A DNA stretch of 50,326 nt from Lentimicrobium sp. (GTDB lineage Bacteria > Bacteroidota > Bacteroidia > Bacteroidales > Lentimicrobiaceae). Made by a program: the position numbers and the translations under genes. This document shows, piece by piece, positions 26,004 through 33,137 of this stretch. The DNA is taken from the NCBI GenBank assembly GCA_024709105.1, contig JANJXJ010000069.1, positions 1 to 50,326 of the forward strand, read 5' to 3'. Position 1 is the first letter of the stretch. Every line of letters starts with the position of its first letter. The notes under the pieces are model-generated. The model saw only the letters and a list, made by a program, of their open reading frames with translations. It did no database searches and was not told the origin of the DNA.

Positions 26004-26033
26004 AAAAACCGCTCATCTATGAACGGCTTTTTC
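26004..26033. terminator. Bidirectional terminator between Pmp3-like and TPR genes
   Basis: CCGCTCAT (26009-26016) pairs with ATGAACGG (26019-26026), with one mismatch on the plus strand that becomes a G-U pair on the minus strand. An A run on the left and a T run on the right let it serve both convergent genes. Confidence 0.75.
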
Positions 26034-26051
26034 TTAACTTCTGGAAAAGTT

Positions 26052-27029
26052 TTAGCTGCATTTAAGAACAGTCTTAATCTGGTAGTTGGCTGATTCGGCC
26101 AAAGGTCCTACTGCGGCTTTTTTGAATGATGCACAAGCATCACCATTTGCACCTTTGCCAGCCTGGGCCATTCCCATTTCAAAGAAAAAACGAGCCTGTT
26201 TGGCAGGCGTTTCTCCATCAAGTTCCATACCTTTCTGAGCTGCTGCAATGGCATCATCCCATTTCGACAATTTGTTATAGGCCAAAGCAAAAAGGTAGTA
26301 GGCTTCAGCATTTTTATCAGAATATTTCACTGATTCTTCCAACAGAGAAACAGTTTTGTTAAAATCATTCTTTTTGAAAGCTGCATTGGCATCGCCGATC
26401 AGATTGTCGCTCATAAATTTACCAGCCTGTTCCACAGTTTTGGTATCGTTGGTTTTATTGCCGGTTTCAATGGCTTTGTCAATACTGGCCTGCAACTCAT
26501 CATTTTTATTTTGCTTATTGTAAACCAAAGCTTTGCTCAGCCATGCTCCTGCGAAGTCAGGATCGTATGACAATGCCTTGTCAAATGAAGCCAGTGCTTC
26601 TTCAAATTTATTGGCTTTAAAATCGGTATTCCCTTTTACCCTGTATAGTTTGGGCAATAAATCCTTCACCTTGGCATCAATACCTGCATCTTCATATTTT
26701 ACAGCATAGTCGTGAGCCAGTTCAAAGTTTGTGATGGCTTCATCAACTTTCTTTTCTTTGTAAAGAGCTGTTGCATGGTTATATTGCAAAAGAGGTATCT
26801 GCTGTTTGGCTAGATTCAGTATCTCTGTACCTTCTGCTCCAACTTTTGAAGCAATATCGGCAGCCTGCAGCATTTTTTCAACAGCGGCAGGCAGGCTGGT
26901 AGCAGCAGCTTCAACTCCTGCATTGTAAGCATTGGTAGCTTCCTCAAGGGTTTGAGCAAGCAGATTTTTCATTGAAAATGTTACGGTCAGCATCAAAACA
27001 ACCAACAGAAATTTTCCGGATTTCTTCAT
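26052..27029 (-). CDS. Exported tetratricopeptide-repeat protein
   Basis: A 325-residue protein with a signal peptide (residues 1-25, ending NLLAQ). The rest is helical with TPR pairs. The clearest are a unit around residues 133-165 (GNTDFKANKFEEALASFDKALSYDPDFAGAW) and another around 212-270 (ANAAFKKNDFNKTVSLLEESVKYSDKNAEAYYLFALAYNKLSKWDDAIAAAQKGMEL). There is no lipobox, so it is probably a soluble periplasmic scaffold. One Cys lies near the end of the repeats (GDACASFKKA) and one at the C-terminus (VLKCS), which could form a disulphide. TPR proteins mediate protein contacts; the partner is not evident from the neighbours. Confidence 0.8.
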   Translation of the reverse strand: MKKSGKFLLVVLMLTVTFSMKNLLAQTLEEATNAYNAGVEAAATSLPAAVEKMLQAADIASKVGAEGTEILNLAKQQIPLLQYNHATALYKEKKVDEAITNFELAHDYAVKYEDAGIDAKVKDLLPKLYRVKGNTDFKANKFEEALASFDKALSYDPDFAGAWLSKALVYNKQNKNDELQASIDKAIETGNKTNDTKTVEQAGKFMSDNLIGDANAAFKKNDFNKTVSLLEESVKYSDKNAEAYYLFALAYNKLSKWDDAIAAAQKGMELDGETPAKQARFFFEMGMAQAGKGANGDACASFKKAAVGPLAESANYQIKTVLKCS

Positions 27030-27060
27030 TACTTTTAGTTTTTAATGAGTGTGAATTATG

Positions 27061-27068
27061 CAAAAGTA
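27061..27068 (-). promoter_or_regulatory. Candidate -7 element for the TPR gene
   Basis: The minus strand reads TACTTTTG, an exact TAnnTTTG match 31 bases upstream of the TPR start codon. The -33 TTG is not evident. Confidence 0.45.
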
Positions 27069-27405
27069 AAAAAATATGATTTAATAAACCGTTAAAAAAA
27101 CTTAAAAAATGTTTGACCGAAATCGTATATCTCTGTTTACGTGCACATTACATATATTCACACTAAACTTTGTACATATTATTTAAAGCCCCGACCCTGT
27201 TCTTTTGAAAGAGAACTAAATAATCAGGCCTGCTTTTCCTGACTCCATCAGTTTTAATCACAGATAATATCCGCAGATCAAAAATTAACAGAAATCATAA
27301 CCATACAATATATAAGGTCTGTTGTGAGTTATCTTGCAGTCCGGGGCTTTGATTTATGTTCACAAATTATATCAAACCAGAGGTTCACGGATTAAATATT
27401 TATTA
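27069..27405. other. Intergenic region with a long-range inverted repeat
   Basis: No gene is seen. AAAGCCCCG (27185-27193) and CGGGGCTTT (27342-27350) are a perfect 9-bp inverted repeat enclosing about 148 bases of A/T-rich, non-coding DNA. This could be a structured leader, a small RNA or remains of an element; no further support is visible. Confidence 0.35.
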
Positions 27406-27413
27406 TACATTTG
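27406..27413 (+). promoter_or_regulatory. Candidate -7 element for the 27438 gene
   Basis: TACATTTG is an exact TAnnTTTG match, 24 bases before the ATG at 27438. No clear TTG is present at -33. Confidence 0.45.
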
Positions 27414-27437
27414 CAAAGCAAAAAAACATTTTTTCTT

Positions 27438-28037
27438 ATGAAAAGCTCAATCCTCAAGGTTGTTCTCGCGATAGTTGTAATCGTTTTAGGCTATCTGCTT
27501 TACGCATCCATCATGAAGCCTATCCGTTTCCAGGAAGAACTTACCACCAGAAACTCACAGATTGTCAGTAAACTAAAGGACATCAGGGCTGCACAGAGTT
27601 TTTACAAGCAGTTTAACAATGCTTACACTTCAAGTTTCGACACTTTGTTTGCTTTCCTGCAATCAGGTCAGATTCCGGTTGTAAAAATGGTTCCCGATCC
27701 TACTGACACTACCTTTACCAGAACTATCAATGATACTGTTGGTTTTATCGGTATTGCCGACTCACTTTTTGGCAAACGTCACAACTTCAAAATGGAAGAT
27801 CTGGCTGTAATTCCTTTCTCTGAAGGTAAGAAATTTGAAATGAAGACTGCCAAAATTGACAAAGGCGGGGTTATGGTGCCGGTTATTGAAGTCATTGTTC
27901 CTTACGAATGGTATTTGTTTGACCTTCCTCAACAGGATGTTATTAACCTGAAAGCTCAGCAGGAAACCATGAACCGCTTCGGCGGCCTTAAAATGGGTTC
28001 GCTCACCGAAGCTTCAACCGACGGTAACTGGGAGTAA
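27438..28037 (+). CDS. Membrane-anchored protein of unknown function
   Basis: A 199-residue protein starting at ATG 27438; a TTG at 27411 would add nine polar residues before the membrane segment. Residues 5-27 form one transmembrane helix after a short Lys-containing start (MKSSILK), so the protein is probably an inner-membrane protein with its body in the periplasm. The region just after it (FQEELTTRNSQIVSKLKDIRAAQSFYKQFNNAYTSSFDTLFAFL) is helical and resembles the long N-terminal helix of type-II/IV pseudopilin-like proteins, but there is no prepilin peptidase site. It is followed after 14 bases by the DUF3822 gene and then rsmD, suggesting one transcript. The function is unknown. Confidence 0.7.
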   Translation: MKSSILKVVLAIVVIVLGYLLYASIMKPIRFQEELTTRNSQIVSKLKDIRAAQSFYKQFNNAYTSSFDTLFAFLQSGQIPVVKMVPDPTDTTFTRTINDTVGFIGIADSLFGKRHNFKMEDLAVIPFSEGKKFEMKTAKIDKGGVMVPVIEVIVPYEWYLFDLPQQDVINLKAQQETMNRFGGLKMGSLTEASTDGNWE

Positions 28038-28051
28038 TTTAATTTTGTAAA

Positions 28052-28945
28052 ATGCCGGACAATCAGCTGAAACGGGTTTCTTCCTACGACCGATTGTTCG
28101 ATCAGTCCCAGACAAAAAATTATAACTTGTCCATCCGGCTCAACCCGGATGGACTTTCTTTTTCTGTCTTTTCGTTATCCCACAAAAAGTACATTGCTGT
28201 TGAATCGGTTTATTTCCCCGATTCACTTCCAGCACAGGGAAGCTCGCTGGCTACCACCCTTTACCTTGACCTTGTTGCCCGGGTAATTGATGAAAAACCG
28301 TGGCTTCTCCAAAAATTTAATCATAAGTGTGTGGTTTACAGCACCCGCCGTTATACTCTTGTTCCCGAACCGCTCTTTAACAACTCTCTTGCAGAAGAGT
28401 ATCTGTATTTTGCACATAAAAAGGTTGAAGACGAAAAAATTCTCACCTGCAGAATCAATTCAGCTGAAAGTCAGTTGGTTTTTGGTATTGAGACAAAAAT
28501 CTTTAAAGAACTGCACACGTGGTTTCCTGAGATGCAACTGCTGCCTCATTTGGCTGCTCTGATTGAGTCCGTGGTTCCTGCCTTTAAACATACCGAACTT
28601 AGCGATCCTGTTTTTCTGAATATCAACAATAAGCAATTGGATATCATTATCTTAAAAGGAAACCGGCTGGCTTTTGCCAATTCGTTTGAATGGCGGTCTT
28701 CTTCAGATATTGTTTATTTCCTGCTTTTTGTATTGGATCAGCTTTCATTAAACCCGGGAAAGGTTCCCCTGTTTCTTTTGGGCGAAACCGAAACAGGAGA
28801 TGAACATTACCAGTTGATTTACAAGTATGTACGTAATGTTGAATTTTTAAAACGTACAGAATCTTACACCAGAACCTATGCCATGGAAGTGGTAAAAAGC
28901 CACAAATACTTCGACCTTTTAAATCCCGCGTTATGCGAATTATAA
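28052..28945 (+). CDS. DUF3822 family protein
   Basis: A 297-residue soluble protein with the general features of DUF3822, a Bacteroidota-restricted family that I recall as lying beside rsmD. The beta-strand-rich order (YNLSIRLNPDGLSFSVFSLSHKKYIAVESV near the start, VFGIETKIFKELHTWFPEMQLLPHLAALIESVVP in the middle, PVFLNINNKQLDIIILKGNRLAFANSFEW later) resembles the actin-like ATPase fold seen in type IV pilus protein PilM, though nucleotide-binding residues are not obvious. Together with the membrane-anchored, pseudopilin-like protein upstream, this hints at a remnant or simplified pilus-type pair; that is inference. It overlaps the start of rsmD by 13 bases. Confidence 0.7.
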   Translation: MPDNQLKRVSSYDRLFDQSQTKNYNLSIRLNPDGLSFSVFSLSHKKYIAVESVYFPDSLPAQGSSLATTLYLDLVARVIDEKPWLLQKFNHKCVVYSTRRYTLVPEPLFNNSLAEEYLYFAHKKVEDEKILTCRINSAESQLVFGIETKIFKELHTWFPEMQLLPHLAALIESVVPAFKHTELSDPVFLNINNKQLDIIILKGNRLAFANSFEWRSSSDIVYFLLFVLDQLSLNPGKVPLFLLGETETGDEHYQLIYKYVRNVEFLKRTESYTRTYAMEVVKSHKYFDLLNPALCEL

Positions 28946-29529
28946 GTGGTACACATAAAAGCAGGCAGATTCATGCCCCGAAAAACCTTCCGGTAAGGCC
29001 TACCACCGATCTGGCCAAAGAAGCCATTTTCAATATTCTGGTAAATAATTTTGATCTGGAAGATGTACATGTTCTCGACCTCTTTGCAGGTACCGGAAAT
29101 ATTACTTACGAGTTTGCAAGCCGCGGTGCTGCAGGGGTTACCAGCATCGACATTGACCTGAGGTGTGTAAATTTTATCAGAAAAACGGTTGCTGAAATGG
29201 GCTTTAGTGCAGTATTGTCATTCAGATCCGATGCTTTCCGTTTCCTTAAAAACTGCGACTACCAGTACGATATTATTTTTTGTGATCCGCCTTACGAATT
29301 GCAAGGAATTGAAGAAATTCCGGTTACGGTTTATGAAAGAAACCTGTTGAAAACAGATGGATGGCTCATTCTGGAGCATTCACGTGATTATGATTTCAGT
29401 AACTCCCCGGGATTTCTCCAGCACCGCAAATATGGAAAGGTAAATTTCAGCATTTTTGGTCCCGGAAACAGCAGCGAAGTTGAAAATAATCAACCTGATG
29501 ACTCAGGAACCCTTCCTGATCCGGAATAA
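28933..29529 (+). CDS. rsmD: 16S rRNA (guanine(966)-N2)-methyltransferase
   Basis: A 198-residue SAM-dependent methyltransferase. It opens MRIISGTHKSRQIHAP and continues VRPTTDLAKEAIFNIL (21-36), the standard RsmD start. The SAM-binding loop DLFAGTGNITYE is at 49-60, the acidic ribose ligand in SIDID at 71-75, and the catalytic DPPY at 118-121. It methylates G966 of 16S rRNA (E. coli numbering) during 30S assembly. The last ~25 residues are polar and acidic, beyond the usual fold, and probably disordered. Its start lies inside the end of the DUF3822 gene, indicating translational coupling. It converges with coaD without an obvious terminator in the 24-base gap. Confidence 0.93.
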   Translation: MRIISGTHKSRQIHAPKNLPVRPTTDLAKEAIFNILVNNFDLEDVHVLDLFAGTGNITYEFASRGAAGVTSIDIDLRCVNFIRKTVAEMGFSAVLSFRSDAFRFLKNCDYQYDIIFCDPPYELQGIEEIPVTVYERNLLKTDGWLILEHSRDYDFSNSPGFLQHRKYGKVNFSIFGPGNSSEVENNQPDDSGTLPDPE

Positions 29530-29553
29530 AAAAGTACAATTATAATAAGGAGT

Positions 29554-30021
29554 TCATATCCGGGGCAAAACCACAGCATCCGGAATAAACAGGCTTACAT
29601 CACCCCCATTTTTATAGACATCGCGTACTATGGATGAATTTATGGAAGTAAATTCGGGCATCGTAAGCAAAAAAACGGTCTCAATGGCCGGGTTGAGTCT
29701 TTTGTTTACCTGGCCAACTGTTCTTTCAAACTCAAAATCGGCCGAGGTTCTAAGCCCGCGCAGTAAATACTGGGCATTGATTTCTTTGCAGAAATCCACA
29801 GTAAGGCCAGAGTAACTCATAACCTTAATTTTAGGTTCTCCTTCAAAAACGTTTTGTATCCATTTTACCCGGTCTTCAACACTGAAAAATCCTTTTTTTT
29901 CAATATTTATCCCTACGGCGACCACAATCTCATCGAACAGCGGCAAAGCCCTGCGGATAATATTTTCATGGCCTCTGGTAATGGGATCAAAGGAACCGGG
30001 AAACATTGCTCTTTTAATCAT
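29554..30021 (-). CDS. coaD: Phosphopantetheine adenylyltransferase
   Basis: A 155-residue enzyme of standard CoaD size. The nucleotidyltransferase motif FPGSFDPITRGH is at residues 7-18, with the TxGH active-site loop at 15-18. LLRGLRTSADFEFE (around 88-101) and the PEFTSINSSIVRD segment (about 128-140) are also family hallmarks. It transfers AMP from ATP to 4'-phosphopantetheine, giving dephospho-CoA, the penultimate step of coenzyme A synthesis. It lies 39 bases downstream of the Nudix gene on the same strand and is probably read with it. Confidence 0.95.
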   Translation of the reverse strand: MIKRAMFPGSFDPITRGHENIIRRALPLFDEIVVAVGINIEKKGFFSVEDRVKWIQNVFEGEPKIKVMSYSGLTVDFCKEINAQYLLRGLRTSADFEFERTVGQVNKRLNPAIETVFLLTMPEFTSINSSIVRDVYKNGGDVSLFIPDAVVLPRI

Positions 30022-30060
30022 ACTCGAAACGTTTTTGCAAATGTACTAAAAGAAAACAGA

Positions 30061-30690
30061 TTACCCTCTGAGCCTGACATCGGCTTCTATCAGATCGAAC
30101 AGGGAAGTATAGGTATTTGACAGAATTTCGCCGATTTTATCTGCACCAAACCAGTCAGCAGCGGTGATTTCTTCCTCAAGTTGAGGAACAAGTGGTTCGT
30201 TTCCGTCGTATTCCATCGCAAACCAAAAAGTTTTTTTCAACACTTTCCTGCCTTTGTGTTCATACATATGATAAGTTGAAGGCAATTCCGAAATCAGCCG
30301 GTGCCCTTTTATTCCTGTCTCTTCCTCTACTTCCCTGAGCGCTGCTTCTGCTTCATTTTCATGCTTTTCCAGCTTACCTTTCGGCAGATCCCAACGCCCG
30401 AATCTATATATAAATAAACGCTCATTACGGCTATTTTTTACGATACCGCCAGAAGCTTTCAAAAACCAGAATAAAGAAATAAAATCTGAAAGCAATTTTT
30501 CGGCACTTATATTGTTATAAAGTACGATGGCTTCGGGAGCAGGATTGCTGAAAAAATGCCTGTCCAGCACATTTCTTAATGATTTTGAGCCTTTTACCTC
30601 AATTGATTGCAGGGCAAAAAAACCTTCGGAAATGTCCTCAGGTTTGCCAAACAAAATCACAGGTTTATCGTTGATAAAAACTTTGTACAT
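30061..30690 (-). CDS. Nudix hydrolase
   Basis: A 209-residue protein starting at ATG 30690 (MYKVFINDKPVILFG); a start at 30699 would overlap the pyrE ATG. A perfect Nudix box (G-x5-E-x7-REV-x-EE-x-G-I) spans residues 105-126, preceded by FGRWDLPKGK. The ~75 residues before it form a separate N-terminal domain that I do not recognise. Nudix enzymes cleave nucleoside diphosphates linked to another group; the substrate is not readable here. It is divergent from pyrE with only 7 bases between start codons, so the promoters of the two genes must lie inside each other's coding sequence or the transcripts are leaderless. It is probably co-transcribed with coaD. Confidence 0.88.
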   Translation of the reverse strand: MYKVFINDKPVILFGKPEDISEGFFALQSIEVKGSKSLRNVLDRHFFSNPAPEAIVLYNNISAEKLLSDFISLFWFLKASGGIVKNSRNERLFIYRFGRWDLPKGKLEKHENEAEAALREVEEETGIKGHRLISELPSTYHMYEHKGRKVLKKTFWFAMEYDGNEPLVPQLEEEITAADWFGADKIGEILSNTYTSLFDLIEADVRLRG

Positions 30691-30693
30691 TTG
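30686..30693 (+). promoter_or_regulatory. Candidate -7 element for pyrE (leaderless?)
   Basis: TACATTTG is an exact TAnnTTTG match ending 4 bases before the pyrE ATG at 30698. A start site about 5-7 bases after the box would fall on or at the start codon. No TTG at -33 is seen, so confidence is modest. Confidence 0.4.
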
Positions 30694-30697
30694 CAGC

Positions 30698-31339
30698 ATG
30701 AATAATAATGAATCATTAGCACAGGATACTGCAGAATTTCTTCTGCAAATTAAGGCAATCAAGCTCGATGCAGCGAATCCGTTTACATGGAGTTCGGGCA
30801 TCAAATCACCCATTTATTGCGACAACCGCAAGATTTTATCCTATCCAAAGATACGCACTTTTGTAAGGCAGGAGTTCGTAAAAATGATCAGGGAAGAATT
30901 TGGTGATATTGACCTTATTGCCGGAGTTGCCACCGGAGCCATCGCTCACGGAGTACTTGTAGCACAGGACCTCGGATTGCCCTTTGTGTATGTTCGCTCT
31001 CAAAAAAAAGAACATGGCATGACCAACATGATTGAAGGTGTTGCTGAATCGGGTCAGTCGGTTGTGGTGGTGGAAGACCTGGTTTCTACCGGACAAAGCA
31101 GTTTACACGCCGTACAGGCTTTGCGCGAAGCAGGTTGCAATGTTAAAGGTATGGTAGCCATTTTTACCTATGGCCTTCAGGCTGCTGTTGATAACTTTAA
31201 AAAGGAAAACTGCACCCTCTATACCCTTACCAGCTACGATCAGCTTGTAAAACATGCCCTTGAAAAAAGCTACATCAAGGACAGTGACCTGCAATCATTA
31301 ATCAAATGGCGCGAAAACCCTGAAGCCTGGGGCAAATAA
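30698..31339 (+). CDS. pyrE: Orotate phosphoribosyltransferase
   Basis: A 213-residue type I phosphoribosyltransferase. I start at ATG 30698 (MNNNESLAQDTAEFLL); the frame is open far upstream, but that part lies opposite the Nudix gene and is a shadow. Hallmarks are FTWSSGIKSPIYCDNR (29-44), the flexible-loop region YVRSQKKEHG (98-107) with conserved Arg, Lys and His, and the PRPP-binding loop VVVVEDLVSTGQS (122-134). It makes OMP from orotate and PRPP, the fifth step of UMP synthesis. The SRPBCC gene follows after 7 bases, presumably in the same transcript. Confidence 0.96.
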   Translation: MNNNESLAQDTAEFLLQIKAIKLDAANPFTWSSGIKSPIYCDNRKILSYPKIRTFVRQEFVKMIREEFGDIDLIAGVATGAIAHGVLVAQDLGLPFVYVRSQKKEHGMTNMIEGVAESGQSVVVVEDLVSTGQSSLHAVQALREAGCNVKGMVAIFTYGLQAAVDNFKKENCTLYTLTSYDQLVKHALEKSYIKDSDLQSLIKWRENPEAWGK

Positions 31340-31346
31340 ATTCTTT

Positions 31347-31754
31347 ATGGCATCTTTTAATAGCAATGAAGTTTCCATTGCCAAAAGCGATGGATTTGTT
31401 TATGATTTCCTGTCCGACTTCAGGAATTTCGAAAAACTTATGCCCGAGCAGATTACCAACTGGTCTTCGGATGGAGAAAGCTGCAGCTTTACCATTCAGA
31501 ATATGGCAACCCTGGGTATGAAATTCAGGACTAAAACACCCAATTCGCTGCTCGACATAGAATCTGACGGAAAATCACCCTTCCCTTTCACACTAACTTG
31601 CAACATCAAAGCTAAGGAAGCAGACCACTGTATTACTGCGCTTCACCTCAACGCCGACCTGAGCCCCATGCTTATGATGATGGCATCCAGGCCTTTGTCA
31701 AACTTTGTTAATATACTGGCTGAAAAATTAAAACAGGTGTGTGAGAGTATGTAA
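31347..31754 (+). CDS. SRPBCC/START-like domain protein
   Basis: A 135-residue protein with the secondary-structure order of the SRPBCC (Bet v 1-like) ligand-binding fold. An N-terminal strand and kink helix (VSIAKSDGFVYDFLSDFRNFEKLMPEQ, with the typical F.FLSD..N...LMP pattern) is followed by strands around SCSFTIQNMATLGMKFRT and PFPFTLTCNIKA. A long C-terminal helix (PLSNFVNILAEKLKQV) closes the cavity. It has no signal peptide, so it is cytoplasmic. It follows pyrE by 7 bases. Such proteins bind lipids or other hydrophobic ligands; no ligand can be named here. Confidence 0.75.
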   Translation: MASFNSNEVSIAKSDGFVYDFLSDFRNFEKLMPEQITNWSSDGESCSFTIQNMATLGMKFRTKTPNSLLDIESDGKSPFPFTLTCNIKAKEADHCITALHLNADLSPMLMMMASRPLSNFVNILAEKLKQVCESM

Positions 31755-31784
31755 ACTGCTCCTGCAAGAAAACCCGAAAACATT

Positions 31785-31817
31785 AATAGAGTTTATTCCC
31801 CCGGAATAAACTCTATT
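31785..31817. terminator. Perfect 15-bp hairpin terminator between convergent genes
   Basis: AATAGAGTTTATTCC (31785-31799) and GGAATAAACTCTATT (31803-31817) form a perfect stem with a 3-base CCC loop, followed on the plus strand by TCTTTT. It overlaps the last codons and stop of birA. Confidence 0.8.
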
Positions 31818-32545
31818 TCTTTTAATCCGCATAAAAAATTTCGTCCGTCAGCAGCTGTAAGTCTGAGCTGTCCATATTCCCCCAGCCCGGTAATGCGGGC
31901 AATTAATTTCTCACCATGAATTATAAATGCAGAATCCCGGTTCAGCAGGTAAAAGCGTTTCATATACTCCTGTTCAAGGTAAAATTCATTTCCCGATTTC
32001 AGATGCTCATACAATTTTTCCAGTTTACTGTGCCAAATTGTCAGAAGTTCTTTAATGTTATAATTTTTACCTGTAACAAGAGCAAGTGATGTTGCCAGTG
32101 GCGCACGGGAATCGAAAATGGTTTGGTTTACATTGAGTCCAAGCCCGGCAATGGTTTGTTGTATGCTGCTCCCCGAAATGTTGTTTTTTATCAGCATACC
32201 AGCTACCTTACGGCAGTTGAGGTAGATGTCGTTCGGCCATTTTATTTCCGGCGAAAGCCCATCCCCAAGGGATTCAAGGAAATGGCATACAGAAACCGAT
32301 AGCAGCATGGTAAGCAGAAACTGCTTTTCGGGAGCCACAAATTCAGGATACAAAATTACAGTGGCAGTTATATTTTTATCAGGCTCACTCACCCAGATGT
32401 TGCTGCCCAGGCCTGCCCCCTGAAGCTGTTCACGGGTATAAATCAAAGTTCCTTCTGCGACATTTTCGTTTTGAAGCAGCTGAGATGCATACGTGTTTGT
32501 GGAATCTGTCTTCTCCAGAAAAAGAAAATCATGCCTGAATGTCAT
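31793..32545 (-). CDS. birA: Biotin--[acetyl-CoA-carboxylase] ligase
   Basis: A 250-residue biotin protein ligase of the short type, without the N-terminal DNA-binding repressor domain. It opens FLEKTDSTNTYA (9-20), has the substrate loop at QGAGLGSNIW (42-51), the catalytic KWPNDIYLN (102-110) and KVAGML(I) (113-119), and a small C-terminal SH3-like domain. It activates biotin with ATP and attaches it to biotin carboxyl carrier proteins. The Gly-rich loop usually reads G-R/K-G; here Ala44 stands in place of the basic residue. The DNA at that codon is unambiguous, so this is a real difference in this genome. The 3' end doubles as a terminator hairpin. Confidence 0.92.
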   Translation of the reverse strand: MTFRHDFLFLEKTDSTNTYASQLLQNENVAEGTLIYTREQLQGAGLGSNIWVSEPDKNITATVILYPEFVAPEKQFLLTMLLSVSVCHFLESLGDGLSPEIKWPNDIYLNCRKVAGMLIKNNISGSSIQQTIAGLGLNVNQTIFDSRAPLATSLALVTGKNYNIKELLTIWHSKLEKLYEHLKSGNEFYLEQEYMKRFYLLNRDSAFIIHGEKLIARITGLGEYGQLRLTAADGRNFLCGLKEIEFIPGE

Positions 32546-32678
32546 AAAAAAAAGAGTTATAAATCCTTAAAAAGCCTAACCAAAGCGCGGTACAATTGTT
32601 GATTGACAAAAAATACCGCAATTCATCAGGTGCAAAAAGAAGACCCTCCTTTGTGCCAGATTTGAACGGTAATTTGAT

Positions 32679-32686
32679 TAACTTTG
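32679..32686 (+). promoter_or_regulatory. Candidate -7 element for the rsfS-ftsH operon
   Basis: TAACTTTG, an exact TAnnTTTG match, lies 24 bases before the rsfS ATG. The TTG expected at -33 is displaced (nearest at 32662-32664). No gene is seen in 32546-32678. Confidence 0.45.
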
Positions 32687-32710
32687 CAAAAATATAATAA
32701 AATCAGGCCT

Positions 32711-33133
32711 ATGGCGGTGAAAAAAGTCAAAACTGCATCCGAAATGCTGTCGGAAATCGTTACAGCAGGAATATTTGAGAAAAAAGGTGAGTCTGTTGTA
32801 AAGATTGACCTCAGAAAAATGAAAAATGCCGTTGCCGACTTTTTTATCGTTTGCCATGGTAACTCCCGGGCACAGGTTGAAGCCATTTCTGATTCTGTTC
32901 AGATGGAAGTGAAAAAAGCCATCGGACAGAATGTCTGGAAAAAGGAAGGTTTCGAAAACGCCGAATGGGTCTTGCTTGATTATGTTGATGTGGTGGTGCA
33001 TATTTTTCAGGATGAAGCCCGGAAATTCTACAAACTTGAGGATTTATGGGCCGATGCCGAAGTTACCGAATGCAAGCCTGCACCTCCGGTTAAGAAAAGA
33101 ACTAAGAAAAACGCAGAGGGGACTACCGAATAA
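32711..33133 (+). CDS. rsfS: Ribosomal silencing factor RsfS (Iojap/YbeB)
   Basis: A 140-residue protein starting at ATG 32711, which gives MAVKKVKTASEML. The family core (residues 10-115) includes KIDLRKMKNAVADFFIVCHGNSRAQVEAI and WVLLDYVDVVVHIFQDEARKFYKLEDLWADA, where the VDVVVHIF..E.R.FY.LE.LW pattern is diagnostic. RsfS binds uL14 on the large subunit and blocks subunit joining under starvation. The C-terminal ~25 residues are Lys-rich and probably disordered, an extension beyond the compact fold. It stands 4 bases before ftsH and is the first gene of a six-gene run. Confidence 0.93.
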   Translation: MAVKKVKTASEMLSEIVTAGIFEKKGESVVKIDLRKMKNAVADFFIVCHGNSRAQVEAISDSVQMEVKKAIGQNVWKKEGFENAEWVLLDYVDVVVHIFQDEARKFYKLEDLWADAEVTECKPAPPVKKRTKKNAEGTTE

Positions 33134-33137
33134 TACG

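Noticed and set aside
30699-30813. Longer N-terminus of the Nudix protein
   Set aside because: It lies inside pyrE on the other strand; the residues look like antisense translation, whereas ATG 30690 starts a normal strand.
32931-33137. Extended N-terminus of FtsH back to 32931
   Set aside because: That stretch is the rsfS coding region in another frame; ATG 33138 gives the usual FtsH start right before the first membrane helix.
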